A stretch of DNA of 41,170 nucleotides from Subdoligranulum sp. (GTDB taxonomy: Bacteria > Bacillota > Clostridia > Oscillospirales > Ruminococcaceae). The position numbers and the translations under genes are program-made. The stretch is taken from the NCBI GenBank assembly GCA_014799685.1, contig JAAVHN010000026.1, positions 269,223 to 310,392 on the forward strand. Reading direction: 5' to 3'. Shown one piece after another: positions 25,985 through 35,829 of the stretch (position 1 is the first letter of the stretch; every line of letters begins with the position of its first letter). The notes under the pieces are model-generated. The model made no database searches and was not told the DNA's origin. It worked only from the letters and a program-made list of their open reading frames with translations.

Positions 25985-27016
25985 ATGAAGCGCTTTGTCG
26001 CAGGAAAAAACGAGACCGATGTGCGCCTTTCCCGGTTTGTGAGCAGCGTCACCGCGGGCCTGCCGGCCTCGCTGATGTACAAATCCTTTCGCAACAAACG
26101 CATTAAGGTAAACGGAAAAAAGGGCGCGCCGGATGACCGCCTGTGCGAGGGCGATGTGATCGAGCTTTACCTGAACGACGAATTTTTTCCGAACACCCCG
26201 GACGCCGTGCCGCAGGCGGAAAAACAGGCAGCATCGCAGACTGCGAAGCAATCAGCACAGCGCACCGCACAGCCGGCAGCGCCGCAGCAGCGCCGCAGAA
26301 AAACGCCGCCTCTCTCCATCGTATACGAGGACGGCAACATCGCCGTGCTGTACAAGCCGGCGCATCTGCTCTGCCATTCCGACCGCACAGGAGACGCAAG
26401 CCTTGTGGAAATGTTCCAAGCGGAACTCTGTCGGCGGGGCGAATACGACGCGCAGGCCGAAGTCACGTTTGCCCCCGCGCTGTGCAACCGGCTCGACCGC
26501 GGCACCGAGGGGCTGGTGCTCGCGGCCAAAAACTATGCCGCGCTGCGCGATATGAACGAGATCATCCGGCTGGGGCTTTTGCAGAAGGAATATTGCTGCA
26601 TCACTGTCGGCATTCCGCCCAAGGGACGCCACACCGCCTGGCTGCGCCATACGGAAAAGAACAACAAGGTGGATATTTGCGCACAAAACGCGCCGGGCTA
26701 CAAAGAGATCATCACCGACGTTTCCATCCTGCAAACCAAAGGGCCGCTCACGCTGTGCCGCATCGGGCTCATCACGGGCCGCACGCATCAGATCCGCGCG
26801 CATCTTGCTTTTTTGGGCGCGCCGGTGCTGGGTGATATCAAATACGGGAACCGCAAATGGAACGAGCGCCTCGGTCGCAAAACGCAGGAGCTGTGCGCCG
26901 TATGCGTGCGCTTTGCGCAGATCCCCGCAGAAAATACGCTCCGCTATCTCTCCGGCCGCACGGTCGCTTTACAGGACCCAGAAATCGAAAAACGCTTCGC
27001 CGCGCTTCGCTTGTAA
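25985..27016 (+). CDS. RluA family 23S rRNA/tRNA pseudouridine synthase
   Basis: 343 residues. An N-terminal S4 RNA-binding domain (residues 10-65) is followed by a Gln/Ala/Lys-rich linker (about 72-100), then the RluA catalytic domain with NRLDRGTEGLVLAAK, whose aspartate is the nucleophile, and GRTHQIRAHLAFLGAPVLGD. It isomerises uridine in rRNA or tRNA; which site cannot be told. Start ATG 25985 with GGAGAGTG upstream. The earlier open frame runs through the divergent radC region and is not coding. Confidence 0.92.
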   Translation: MKRFVAGKNETDVRLSRFVSSVTAGLPASLMYKSFRNKRIKVNGKKGAPDDRLCEGDVIELYLNDEFFPNTPDAVPQAEKQAASQTAKQSAQRTAQPAAPQQRRRKTPPLSIVYEDGNIAVLYKPAHLLCHSDRTGDASLVEMFQAELCRRGEYDAQAEVTFAPALCNRLDRGTEGLVLAAKNYAALRDMNEIIRLGLLQKEYCCITVGIPPKGRHTAWLRHTEKNNKVDICAQNAPGYKEIITDVSILQTKGPLTLCRIGLITGRTHQIRAHLAFLGAPVLGDIKYGNRKWNERLGRKTQELCAVCVRFAQIPAENTLRYLSGRTVALQDPEIEKRFAALRL

Positions 27017-27036
27017 GCGCGGCGAAGCCGTTTTTT
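26988..27036. terminator. Bidirectional terminator at the end of the RluA-type gene
   Basis: A perfect 13-base stem, CTTCGCCGCGCTT (26995-27007) and AAGCGCGGCGAAG (27015-27027), overlaps the stop codon. T6 (27031-27036) follows on plus and an A-run (26988-26992) gives T's on minus, where it would also stop the polC operon. Confidence 0.9.
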
Positions 27037-27219
27037 ACATGTTTCGCGTCCGTCCCATGCCGGGCACTGACATTTATCTGTTCTTCACACACTGCTTTTT
27101 CAGACGAATTGCCAGCGATTCGCTGTGTCGTGTTGCTTGGCCGCTTTTGGACAGGTGCTCCACAGCCGCAACTCTTCCCTTTTGTCCACTGTCTTTTGAT
27201 ACAAAAACTCCCGGCATTC

Positions 27220-30200
27220 TCACTCAAACAGCGATACCTGGCTCGATTTGGGCAGATCGCCCAATGCGCCGATTCCAGCCAGCGTATCCATCACCGTACC
27301 GGATACCGTGCCGTATTCCGACTGCCTATCATTTTTTGCTGCATTGCTGATGGCGCTGCACGCGGCCTGCAGATCCTCGGCGGAAAGGTATTTCTGGCCG
27401 TCTATCGTCGCACGCTCCAGCGTATTGGCCGCGGCAGTGCCCACGCCCTTCAGCGCCATGAACGGCAGACGGATCTTTCCGTCCTCGATCACGTAGATGC
27501 GCGCACGGCTCTTCCCGATCCGAATGGGCAAAAATTCGCAGCCGCGCTGCAAAATCTCGTTCACCAGCTGCAGCGAGACCAGAATATCCTCGTCCTTGGC
27601 GTTTTTTTCCTCCTTCAGGCGCTGCGTCACTTCTTTCATATGCTGGCGCGCCACGGCGATGCCGCCCACCGCTGCCTCGTAATCGATGTCGTCACCGCGC
27701 ACCGTAAAAAACGTGGCGTAGAACGCCAGAGGATGGTACACTTTAAACCACATCAGCCGGATTGCCGCAATCAGGTAGGCGACGGCATGCGCCTTCGGAA
27801 ACATATATTTGATCTTCCGGCAGCTGTCCAGATACCATTCCGGCACATCATGGGCGCGCAGCATCTCCTCCGCACCCTCCGGGAAACCGCCCTTCGCCAC
27901 CTTGCCCTTGCGCGTCAGCTCCATGATGTTGAACGCCTGCTTCGGTTCCACGCCCTTATACAGCAGATACGTCATGATGCTGTCGCGCGTACCGATCACG
28001 TCCGAGATCGTACAGACGCCGTCACGGATCAGATCCTGCGCGTTGCCGTTCCAGACGTCCGTGCCGTGCGAGAGGCCCGATATCTGGATCAAATCGCCGA
28101 AGCTCTTCGGCTGCGCCTCAATGAGCATATTGCGCACGAAATTTGTGCCGAGCTCCGGAATGCCGAACGTGCCTGTCTGGCTGTCGATCTGCTCCGGCGT
28201 CACACCGAGCGCCTCGGTGGATACCAGCAGCGAGATCACCTTGGAGTCGTTCATCGGCACCTCATCCATTTTGATGCCCGTCATGTCCTCCAGATACTTA
28301 TACATCGTGGGAACATCGTGCCCCAGCTCGTCCAGCTTCAAAATGGTGTCGTGCAGGTATTTGAATTCGAAATGTGTGGTGACAAGTCCCTTTTCCTTAT
28401 CGTCCGCCGGATGCTGGATCGGGGTGAAATCATATACATCGTAGCTGCTCGGTACAACAACCATGCCGCCCGGATGCTGGCCCGTGGTACGCTTGACGCC
28501 CACGCAGCCCTGCACCAGACGGTTTTCCTCTGCATGGCTGACAATGCGCCCGCGCTCCTCAAGATATTTTTTCACATAACCATACGCCGTTTTATCCTGC
28601 AATTCGGAAAGCGTACCGGCCTTGAACACATAGTCATGCCCGAACAAATCCTCGGTATAGCGGTGCACGCGGCTCTGTACCTCGCCGGAGAAGTTCAGGT
28701 CGATATCCGGTTCCTTGTCGCCGTCAAAGCCGAGGAATGTCTCAAACGGGATGTCGTGCCCGTCCACGAGCAGCTTGTGCCCGCAGTGGGGACAGTTTTT
28801 GTCCGGCAGATCGAAGCCGTCGGCGACGGAACCGTCGGAGAAAAATTCGCTCCACTTGCACACCGGACACAGATAGTGCGGCGGCAGGCTGTTCACCTCG
28901 GAGATGCCGGAAAAATGCGCCACGGCCGAGGAGCCCACCGAACCGCGCGAGCCCACCAGATACCCGTATTCTTCGCTTTTCTGCACCAACTTCTGCGCGA
29001 TGACATAGAGCACCGCGAAGCCGTGCTTGATGATGGAATCGAGCTCGCGCGTCAGGCGTTTTTCCACCAGCTCCGGCAGCGGATCGCCGTAACGCTCGCG
29101 CGCGGTGCGCATCGTATCCTCGCGCAGCGATTCATCGGCCCCGTCGATCGTAGGGGTGTAAAGGCCCTTGGGGATCGCGCGCAGGTCTCCGTCGATCATA
29201 TCCACAATGCGGTTTGGATTCGTAATCACAATCTCGCGCGCCTTTTCGGGCGGCAGATAATCAAACTGCGCCAGCATGTCGTCCGTGGTGCGGAAATAGA
29301 GCGGCGCCTGGTTGTCCGCATCGGAAAAACCGTTGCCCGCCTGCAGCACCGCGCGATAGATCGCGTCCTCCGGCTCCATAAAGTGCACGTCGCCGGTGGC
29401 GATGACCATTTTGCCCAGCGTCTCCCCCAAGCGGATCACCGTCTTGTTGAACTCCTGGATCTGCTCGATGCTGTCCACAATATTCTCGCGCAGCATATAT
29501 TCGTTGTTGCCGAGGGGCTGCACCTCGAGATAATCGTAATAAGAAGCGATCTCGCACAGCTCCTCAAAGCTGCGCCCCTCCACAACCGCGCGGTACAGCT
29601 CGCCCGCCTCGCAGGCTGAACCGACGATCAGCCCTTCGCGGTATTTGTTCAAAAGGCTGCGCGGCACGCGCGGCACCTTGAAGAAGTAATCCAGATGCGC
29701 CGCCGAGATGATCCGGTACAGGTTTTTCAGCCCCATGGCATTGCGCACCAGCAAAATCATGTGATAATTCTTTTTGGCAAGCTCCCGCGCGCCGCCAAGG
29801 CCCGTATTTACGTTTTCCAGCGCCGTCACACCGCGCAGGCGAAGGTCCTCGATCATTTTTACAAAGATCTGCGCCAGCGCGCGCGCATCGTCACACGCCC
29901 GATGATGCTGAAAGGGCGGGATCTCCAGATATTTGCCGATGGTATCCAGCTTGTAGTTGCGCAGCCCCAGGTACAGCGCCTGCGCCAGGGGCAGCGTATC
30001 CAGATACGTATTTTGAAACGGCACGCCGAAGCGTTCGGCACTCGCCCTCAAAAAGCGCACATCGAAGCCATGCGCGTTGTGTGCAACCAAAACGCGGCCG
30101 TCCGCAAAGCGCAGAAAATCGCGCAGCGCCTCCTCCTGTCCCGGCGCATCGGACACCATATCGTCGGTGATATTGGTGATCTTCGTAATCTCCGCCGGGA

Positions 30201-31554
30201 TGTGGCAGCCGGGATTCACAAAGGTGTTGTAGCTCTCTGTGATCTCACCGTTTTCCACCACGACCGCACCGATCTCGGTGATGGCGCAGTCCGTGGGCGA
30301 AAGGCCGGTCGTCTCCAGATCGAACACCACGAACGACCCGCCCATCGGCTCTTTCGCCGCGCCGTATACCACAGGAATCATATCGTCGACAAAATAGGCC
30401 TCCACGCCGTAGATCAGCTTGAAGTCCGGATCCTTTTTGTGAATATCATCCACCGCCAGCATCGCAGGCGGAAAGCCCTGCACCACACCGTGATCGGTAA
30501 TCGCAACGGCGCGGTGCCCCATCCGGTGCGCGGTCTTCACAACCTCCGCCGGGTCGCAGAAGCCGTCCATGCTGCTTTTTTTGGTATGCAGATGCAGCTC
30601 CACGCGCTTTTCGGGCGCGTCGTCCGTGCGCTTTTTGCGCGTAGCCTTCATCATATCGCGCGGGCTCACCACATAGTCGTGGTCGAACCGGTCGAAGGCA
30701 CAGTCGCCTTTTAAGATCACCGTATCGCCGGCGGCGAGCTGCTCCCACTTCTCGCAGCTCTCGCCCTCCTGCGGGAAGATCTTCAGATTCACCGATCCGG
30801 TATAATCCGTGATGGATATCGTATAGATCTTGCGGCGGCTGCCCCGCAGATCCTTGGCGAACACATCGCCCCAGATGGTCACCTTATCCGTCTCGGCGCC
30901 CAAATCGCGCAGCGGCGTCAGATCCTTCGGCTGGAACGCCTTGCCTGTCACCAGCTTGACGGTGGACTGCTCCAGTGCAAGGCCCGGAATCTCGATCGAT
31001 TGTCCCACGCTCTTTTCGCGGAACGTGCGCGGCGCGGGCGGCGCCTTTTCCTGAATGTGGCGTTCCACCTCTTTGGCATCAATTGCGGCATCGCATTGCA
31101 GCGCAACATGCGGGCGCACGCCGGTGCACGCAAGGATGCGCGCTTCCAGCCGCCCGGCAAAATCCATCTGTGTGAGCAAAAGCGCGCCGTGATAAACACG
31201 GAATACGATCTGCTCCCCCTCCACCTGTGCCTCGGCGCCCGAAAGATAGCCGTTGACAGGCAGGCCCTCGTCCCGCAGCTCTGCCGCGAGCGCCAGAACA
31301 ACCTCCGGCGTCAGACACTTATAGGAAAACAGGCCCTGCAGCTTGAGTGCAAAGCCGGGAAACAGGGGCTCCAGCGACGCCGCGAGGCGCCCGCTCACTC
31401 CTGCCGGAACATAATTCGCGGTGCGGTAAACCACTGTCACCGTCATTTTTTTGCGGTCGGCGGCAACACGCTCCACAATTGCGCTGCCGTAGCTCGCCAT
31501 AAAATCCGCGTCCGCTGTGAACTGCGGCCAAAGCTGCGTCAACAAAGGCTTCAT
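27220..31554 (-). CDS. polC: DNA polymerase III alpha subunit, PolC type
   Basis: 1444 residues, normal for PolC, the replicative polymerase of Firmicutes. In order: N-terminal domains, an OB fold (about 230-310), the first part of the PHP domain (VELHLHTKKSSMDG), the inserted DnaQ-type proofreading exonuclease (VFDLETTGLSP with the DxE pair), the rest of PHP, then the polymerase core with SVGSSAVAHFSGISEVN, the four-cysteine zinc site (CPVCKWSEFF, CPHCG) and the palm motif EPDIDLNFSGE. The start overlaps the ispG stop (ATGA). It is the last gene of the pyrH operon and ends before the shared terminator at 26988-27036. Confidence 0.98.
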   Translation of the reverse strand: MKPLLTQLWPQFTADADFMASYGSAIVERVAADRKKMTVTVVYRTANYVPAGVSGRLAASLEPLFPGFALKLQGLFSYKCLTPEVVLALAAELRDEGLPVNGYLSGAEAQVEGEQIVFRVYHGALLLTQMDFAGRLEARILACTGVRPHVALQCDAAIDAKEVERHIQEKAPPAPRTFREKSVGQSIEIPGLALEQSTVKLVTGKAFQPKDLTPLRDLGAETDKVTIWGDVFAKDLRGSRRKIYTISITDYTGSVNLKIFPQEGESCEKWEQLAAGDTVILKGDCAFDRFDHDYVVSPRDMMKATRKKRTDDAPEKRVELHLHTKKSSMDGFCDPAEVVKTAHRMGHRAVAITDHGVVQGFPPAMLAVDDIHKKDPDFKLIYGVEAYFVDDMIPVVYGAAKEPMGGSFVVFDLETTGLSPTDCAITEIGAVVVENGEITESYNTFVNPGCHIPAEITKITNITDDMVSDAPGQEEALRDFLRFADGRVLVAHNAHGFDVRFLRASAERFGVPFQNTYLDTLPLAQALYLGLRNYKLDTIGKYLEIPPFQHHRACDDARALAQIFVKMIEDLRLRGVTALENVNTGLGGARELAKKNYHMILLVRNAMGLKNLYRIISAAHLDYFFKVPRVPRSLLNKYREGLIVGSACEAGELYRAVVEGRSFEELCEIASYYDYLEVQPLGNNEYMLRENIVDSIEQIQEFNKTVIRLGETLGKMVIATGDVHFMEPEDAIYRAVLQAGNGFSDADNQAPLYFRTTDDMLAQFDYLPPEKAREIVITNPNRIVDMIDGDLRAIPKGLYTPTIDGADESLREDTMRTARERYGDPLPELVEKRLTRELDSIIKHGFAVLYVIAQKLVQKSEEYGYLVGSRGSVGSSAVAHFSGISEVNSLPPHYLCPVCKWSEFFSDGSVADGFDLPDKNCPHCGHKLLVDGHDIPFETFLGFDGDKEPDIDLNFSGEVQSRVHRYTEDLFGHDYVFKAGTLSELQDKTAYGYVKKYLEERGRIVSHAEENRLVQGCVGVKRTTGQHPGGMVVVPSSYDVYDFTPIQHPADDKEKGLVTTHFEFKYLHDTILKLDELGHDVPTMYKYLEDMTGIKMDEVPMNDSKVISLLVSTEALGVTPEQIDSQTGTFGIPELGTNFVRNMLIEAQPKSFGDLIQISGLSHGTDVWNGNAQDLIRDGVCTISDVIGTRDSIMTYLLYKGVEPKQAFNIMELTRKGKVAKGGFPEGAEEMLRAHDVPEWYLDSCRKIKYMFPKAHAVAYLIAAIRLMWFKVYHPLAFYATFFTVRGDDIDYEAAVGGIAVARQHMKEVTQRLKEEKNAKDEDILVSLQLVNEILQRGCEFLPIRIGKSRARIYVIEDGKIRLPFMALKGVGTAAANTLERATIDGQKYLSAEDLQAACSAISNAAKNDRQSEYGTVSGTVMDTLAGIGALGDLPKSSQVSLFE

Positions 31555-32609
31555 GGTTCAGGCGACACCAACCGTTCCACCTCGGCGCACAGCGCATCCA
31601 CATAATTCCCGTCGATCCGGCGCACCTGTTTTCCTTTGATGAACAGCATTGCACAATCCTTTCCGCCGGCGATGCCGACATCCGCGTCCCGCGCCTCGCC
31701 CGGGCCGTTTACCACACAGCCCATCACGGCCACCTTGATCGGCTTCTTGCAGCCGCGCAGACGGTCTTCCACCTCGGCGGCGATCTGCGCGACATGGATA
31801 TTCGTCCGCCCGCAGGTGGGGCAGCTGATCACCTCCGGCCCAGGCACAAAATGGCCCGCGGCGCGCAGGATATCATAGCCCGCACGGATCTCCTTCTCGG
31901 GCTCGTCCGTCAGGGAGACGCGGATGGTATCGCCAATCCCCTCCAAAAGCAGCGTCCCGATGCCCATTGCGGATTTGATGAGGCCCATCCGGTATGTACC
32001 CGCCTCGGTGACGCCGACGTGCAAGGGATAATCGCACCGCTCGCTCAAGAGGCGGTACGCCGCCACCACGATAGGCACATTGGACGATTTGATCGAGATG
32101 ACGATATCGTTGAAATCGTGCTTTTCGAGCAGCGCGGCATGGTACATCGCGCTCTCCACCAGCGCCTCGGGCGTAACGCCGCCGTGCCTGGCCAAAATCT
32201 CTTTTTCAAGGCTTCCGCCGTTGACGCCGATGCGGATGGGCACGCCGTTTGCGCGGCAGGCGCGCGCCACCTCGGCCACACGCTCGTCCTCACCGATGTT
32301 GCCGGGGTTGATGCGAATCTTATCGACGCCCGCCTCCACACAGGCCAGCGCAGCCCGGTAATCAAAATGGATATCCGCCACCACAGGCATGGCAACGGCC
32401 TTTTTCAGCGCCGTTACCACACGAGCATCCGACGCACTCGGCACCGTAACGCGGACGATCCGGCAGCCCTCGGCTTCGAGCCGTTTTGCCTGGGCCACAT
32501 TGCCCTCGATATCCCTGATGGGCACATTCAGCATGCTCTGCACGGCGATGGGGGCGTCCCCGCCGATGGGTACGCCGCCAATGTGCACGGTACGCGTCTT
32601 TTTTCGCAT
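31551..32609 (-). CDS. ispG: 4-hydroxy-3-methylbut-2-en-1-yl diphosphate synthase
   Basis: 352 residues. IspG (GcpE) is the 4Fe-4S enzyme making HMBPP in the MEP isoprenoid pathway. Family segments: VHIGGVPIGGDAPIAVQSML, the TIM-barrel GVDKIRINPGNIG, and the cluster ligands in SCPTCGRT and VMGCVVNGPGEA. Start ATG 32609 with GGAGG upstream. It overlaps polC by four bases and follows rseP by 13 bases. dxr, from the same pathway, is two genes upstream. Confidence 0.97.
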   Translation of the reverse strand: MRKKTRTVHIGGVPIGGDAPIAVQSMLNVPIRDIEGNVAQAKRLEAEGCRIVRVTVPSASDARVVTALKKAVAMPVVADIHFDYRAALACVEAGVDKIRINPGNIGEDERVAEVARACRANGVPIRIGVNGGSLEKEILARHGGVTPEALVESAMYHAALLEKHDFNDIVISIKSSNVPIVVAAYRLLSERCDYPLHVGVTEAGTYRMGLIKSAMGIGTLLLEGIGDTIRVSLTDEPEKEIRAGYDILRAAGHFVPGPEVISCPTCGRTNIHVAQIAAEVEDRLRGCKKPIKVAVMGCVVNGPGEARDADVGIAGGKDCAMLFIKGKQVRRIDGNYVDALCAEVERLVSPEP

Positions 32610-32622
32610 GAACTTCCTCCGC

Positions 32623-33675
32623 TTATGAAATCAATTTCGTGATATCGTTGAACGTTGCAAAGATCATCAGGCCGATCAGCAGCACAAAGCCGGCCGCATT
32701 GACGGCGATCTCGTATTTTTGGCTGATTGGCTTGCGGCGGATGGCCTCGATCACCAAAAACAGCAGCCGCCCGCCGTCCAGCGCAGGGATCGGCAGCAGA
32801 TTGAAGACGCCGAGGTTGATGGTGATAAGCGCGAGCAGCATCAGCAGCGAGGAAAGCCCCGCGCTCGACGCCTCGCTGATGGCGGAGACGATGCCCACCG
32901 GGCCGGACAGGTTGTTGACGGCGATGCGGCCCGTGATGAGGTCTGTCAGGCTCAGGATCACCATGCGGCCCAGCGAGAGCGTCCAGTTTCCCGCCTCGCG
33001 CAGCACGCCAAGAACCGTCTTTTTCTCGCCGAGGATCACAAAATCGATCACCATCTGGCTGATGCCGTCCTGCTCGTAGGTATCGAACGTCACGCCGTTC
33101 AGCTGCACCTTTTGGCCGTCGCGCAAAACCGTGAGGTCGGCCTTCCCCTGCTGCGTGCGCGCGAATTCATAGACGATATCATTCGCAATAAAACACCGCC
33201 GCCCGTTCACGGCGATGATCGTATCGCCCTCGCGCAGGCCGGTCTGCTGCGTGGAGGCGCCCTCATAAAATTGCAGCACGGTGCGCGTGCTGACAAGCTC
33301 CTGCGAGCACACGACGCACACCAGCACCACAAAGCCGAGCAGCAGATTCATCGCCGCGCCGGCCACTGTTACGAGGATGCGGTTGCCCACCGGCGCCCTG
33401 GTAAACGATCCGGGCTGGTCGCTCTCCTCATCCTCGCCCTCCATGCTGACAAAGCCGCCCACCGGCAGCAGGCGCAATGCATACACCGTCTCGCCGCGCT
33501 TTCGGCTGAATACCGTCGGACCCATTCCCAGCGCAAATTCATTCACCTTGATGCCGCTGAATTTCGCCGTGAGAAAATGCCCCAGCTCGTGGATAAAGAT
33601 CACAAGCCCGAACACAAAAACAGATGCCACAACCGTCAGCAGCATCGATCCTATCCCACCTAAAAATGCCGTCAT
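32623..33675 (-). CDS. rseP: Site-2 metalloprotease, RseP family
   Basis: 350 residues with four membrane helices. The zinc motif HELGH is at 29-33 in the first helix and the distal LLPIPALDGGR carries the third ligand. A PDZ domain lies between (about 110-190, with LREGDTIIAVNGR). RseP/RasP cuts transmembrane anti-sigma factors and leftover signal peptides. Start ATG 33675 with AAGGCAGG upstream. Its place between dxr and ispG is the common order in Firmicutes. Confidence 0.95.
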   Translation of the reverse strand: MTAFLGGIGSMLLTVVASVFVFGLVIFIHELGHFLTAKFSGIKVNEFALGMGPTVFSRKRGETVYALRLLPVGGFVSMEGEDEESDQPGSFTRAPVGNRILVTVAGAAMNLLLGFVVLVCVVCSQELVSTRTVLQFYEGASTQQTGLREGDTIIAVNGRRCFIANDIVYEFARTQQGKADLTVLRDGQKVQLNGVTFDTYEQDGISQMVIDFVILGEKKTVLGVLREAGNWTLSLGRMVILSLTDLITGRIAVNNLSGPVGIVSAISEASSAGLSSLLMLLALITINLGVFNLLPIPALDGGRLLFLVIEAIRRKPISQKYEIAVNAAGFVLLIGLMIFATFNDITKLIS

Positions 33676-33777
33676 TCTATAACCTGCCTTTGTCTCATTA
33701 CTCTCTTTGCGCCGAACGCCCGCTATTTCCGCACGGGCACTGCAAAGAGGTACGCCGCAAAATATCTTTCGATCTGC

Positions 33778-34929
33778 TTAAAGATGCTCTAAAACATATG
33801 CGCGCGCCGCCGCATCGCATGCATAAACGTCCCTGAGCGTATACGCGCCGCCGAACGAATCGCTCTCCACAGCGCCCTCCACCAGCTCGCCAATCTTCAG
33901 GAACGGGATCTTGTCCTCCAAAAACAGGCGCACGGCCTCCTCGTTTGCGCCGTTTGCCGCGCAGGGCGCGAGCCCGCCCTTTTGAATGGCTTTTTTGCAG
34001 GCGGCAAGGCAGCGGAACGTCTCCTCATCCGCCGTATCGAACGTGAGCATGCGCAATGTGGTAAAATCCAGCTCCGGCGCGGGGCCGGGCACGCGCTGCG
34101 GCCAGGTGAGCGCATACTGAATGGGAATGCGCATATCCGGCACGCCCAGCTGCGCCAAAACGGAGTTGTCCGTAAACTGCACCATCGAATGGATCACGCT
34201 CTGCCGCTGCACCACGATCTGGATCTGTTTTGCCGGCAAGCCGAACAGCCATACCGCCTCGATCAACTCGAGTCCCTTGTTCATCAGTGTAGCAGAATCG
34301 ATGGTGATTTTTTGCCCCATGCTCCAGTTCGGATGGCGCAGCGCATCCGCCTTCGTCATCATGGCAAGCTCCGCGCGCGTTTTGCCGAAAAAGGGCCCGC
34401 CGGAGGCAGTCAGCAATATTTTTTGCAGGCTTTTTGCCGCGTATGCATCCTGCAGACACTGAAAAATGGCCGAATGCTCGCTGTCCACGGGCAACAGCTT
34501 TACCCCGTGCCGCTGCACGGCGTCCGTAACAAGACGCCCGCCCGTGACAAGGCTCTCTTTGTTGGCCAGCGCAACATCATGCCCGCTCTCGATGGCCGCC
34601 AGCGTGGCGGCAAGGCCTGCGATGCCCACCACGGCGTTTAAAACGATATCCGTGCCCTGCATCGCCGCAAGCTCGGTAAGCCCTTCTTTACCGCGCAGCA
34701 GGCTGGGCGCATCCGGCATGCCCTGCAGCATGCCTGCCAGCGCATCTGCCGCCGTTTCATCCACGAGGCAGACGGCGCGCGGATGGAATTCTTCGATCTG
34801 CCGCGCCAGAAGCGCCGCATTGGCATGCGCGGCAAGGCCAAAAACACCATAGCCCTGCGCGCGGATCACATCCAGGCTCTGCGTGCCGATCGAACCGGTC
34901 GAGCCCAGAACCGTCACCTGTTTTTTCAT
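33778..34929 (-). CDS. dxr: 1-deoxy-D-xylulose 5-phosphate reductoisomerase
   Basis: 383 residues. Dxr converts DXP to MEP with NADPH, the first committed step of the MEP pathway. Seen are the nucleotide loop GSTGSIGTQSLDVI, ANKESLVTGG, PVDSEHSAIFQCL with the metal ligands, TASGGPFFGK and PNWSMGQKITIDSATLMNKGLE in consecutive blocks. Start ATG 34929. It follows cdsA after ten bases. Confidence 0.97.
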   Translation of the reverse strand: MKKQVTVLGSTGSIGTQSLDVIRAQGYGVFGLAAHANAALLARQIEEFHPRAVCLVDETAADALAGMLQGMPDAPSLLRGKEGLTELAAMQGTDIVLNAVVGIAGLAATLAAIESGHDVALANKESLVTGGRLVTDAVQRHGVKLLPVDSEHSAIFQCLQDAYAAKSLQKILLTASGGPFFGKTRAELAMMTKADALRHPNWSMGQKITIDSATLMNKGLELIEAVWLFGLPAKQIQIVVQRQSVIHSMVQFTDNSVLAQLGVPDMRIPIQYALTWPQRVPGPAPELDFTTLRMLTFDTADEETFRCLAACKKAIQKGGLAPCAANGANEEAVRLFLEDKIPFLKIGELVEGAVESDSFGGAYTLRDVYACDAAARAYVLEHL

Positions 34930-34939
34930 GATAAGCGCC

Positions 34940-35809
34940 TCATCTTCCCGCGTAGAGATACAGCACGACTGTCACCGTCATGGCTACCAGCGGCGCAATG
35001 AAGATCACGCTGTCGAAGCGGTCCATAATGCCGCCATGTCCCGGAAAGATCGTGCCGTAATCCTTGATGCCGCACTGCCGCTTGACCACGGAGGCAAACA
35101 GATCGCCCACGATCCCCAGCACCGAGCCAATCCCCGCCAGCAGCACGATCACGGCGTAATACTGCAGCCCAATCGAATCCAGCGGCATCCCAACCAGATG
35201 GCCGTGCAGCGCAGTATAGCAAAGCGTGACCAGCACGCCGAGCAGCATACTGCCCAAAACGCCGCCCACGGCGCCCTCCACTGTTTTGTTGGGGCTCACC
35301 ACGGGCGCAAGCTTGTGCTTTCCGAATGCGCGTCCCGCAAAATAGGCAGCGCTGTCTCCGCCCCACGCAAAGCCGAGCGTCAAAAAGATAAAATAGAGCG
35401 CGTCATAGCCGTACGCTTCGCGCGGCAGCAGCTGCTTGAGATAAATGAACGAATAAAAACAGAACAAAATGATGCACGCATACAGCACCATTCCGCCCAG
35501 CTTGGCAAATTCGATGCTTTTGGAATGCCGAATTACGCAGACAGCCAGATAAAGGGCGAACAGATAGGAAATCGGCAGCATCATCACCCGCACCCTGGAA
35601 AGGTCGCTGAACATCACCAAAAGCGTATACGGAACAAAGCCCCAGTAAAGATAGGCCGTCTTTTCCAGATGGAACGCCCGGAACACCTCATGGATGGCAA
35701 GCAGGCAGATTGCAGCGATGACAAGGTTAAATACAAACGTATCGAACAGCGCCATCACCACAAACAGCACCGCAAGGCCGACGACGGAGGTAATAATCCT
35801 TGTTTTCAC
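34940..35809 (-). CDS. cdsA: Phosphatidate cytidylyltransferase
   Basis: 289 residues with about eight membrane helices. CdsA makes CDP-diacylglycerol from phosphatidic acid and CTP, the precursor of all phospholipids here, including the substrates of the enzymes at 1925-3448 and 5674-6255. The signature is complete: GRAFGKHKLAPVVSPNKTVEGA, then KRQCGIKDYGTIFPGHGG and MDRFDS. It starts with GTG at 35809, preceded by GGAGG seven bases upstream. Confidence 0.96.
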   Translation of the reverse strand: MKTRIITSVVGLAVLFVVMALFDTFVFNLVIAAICLLAIHEVFRAFHLEKTAYLYWGFVPYTLLVMFSDLSRVRVMMLPISYLFALYLAVCVIRHSKSIEFAKLGGMVLYACIILFCFYSFIYLKQLLPREAYGYDALYFIFLTLGFAWGGDSAAYFAGRAFGKHKLAPVVSPNKTVEGAVGGVLGSMLLGVLVTLCYTALHGHLVGMPLDSIGLQYYAVIVLLAGIGSVLGIVGDLFASVVKRQCGIKDYGTIFPGHGGIMDRFDSVIFIAPLVAMTVTVVLYLYAGR

Positions 35810-35829
35810 AATAACGCCTCCATTCGCGC

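Noticed and set aside
26857-29619. Very long plus-strand open frame (920 codons) opposite polC
   Set aside because: It is antisense to a conserved polymerase gene and has no recognisable domain; GC-rich coding DNA gives such shadows.
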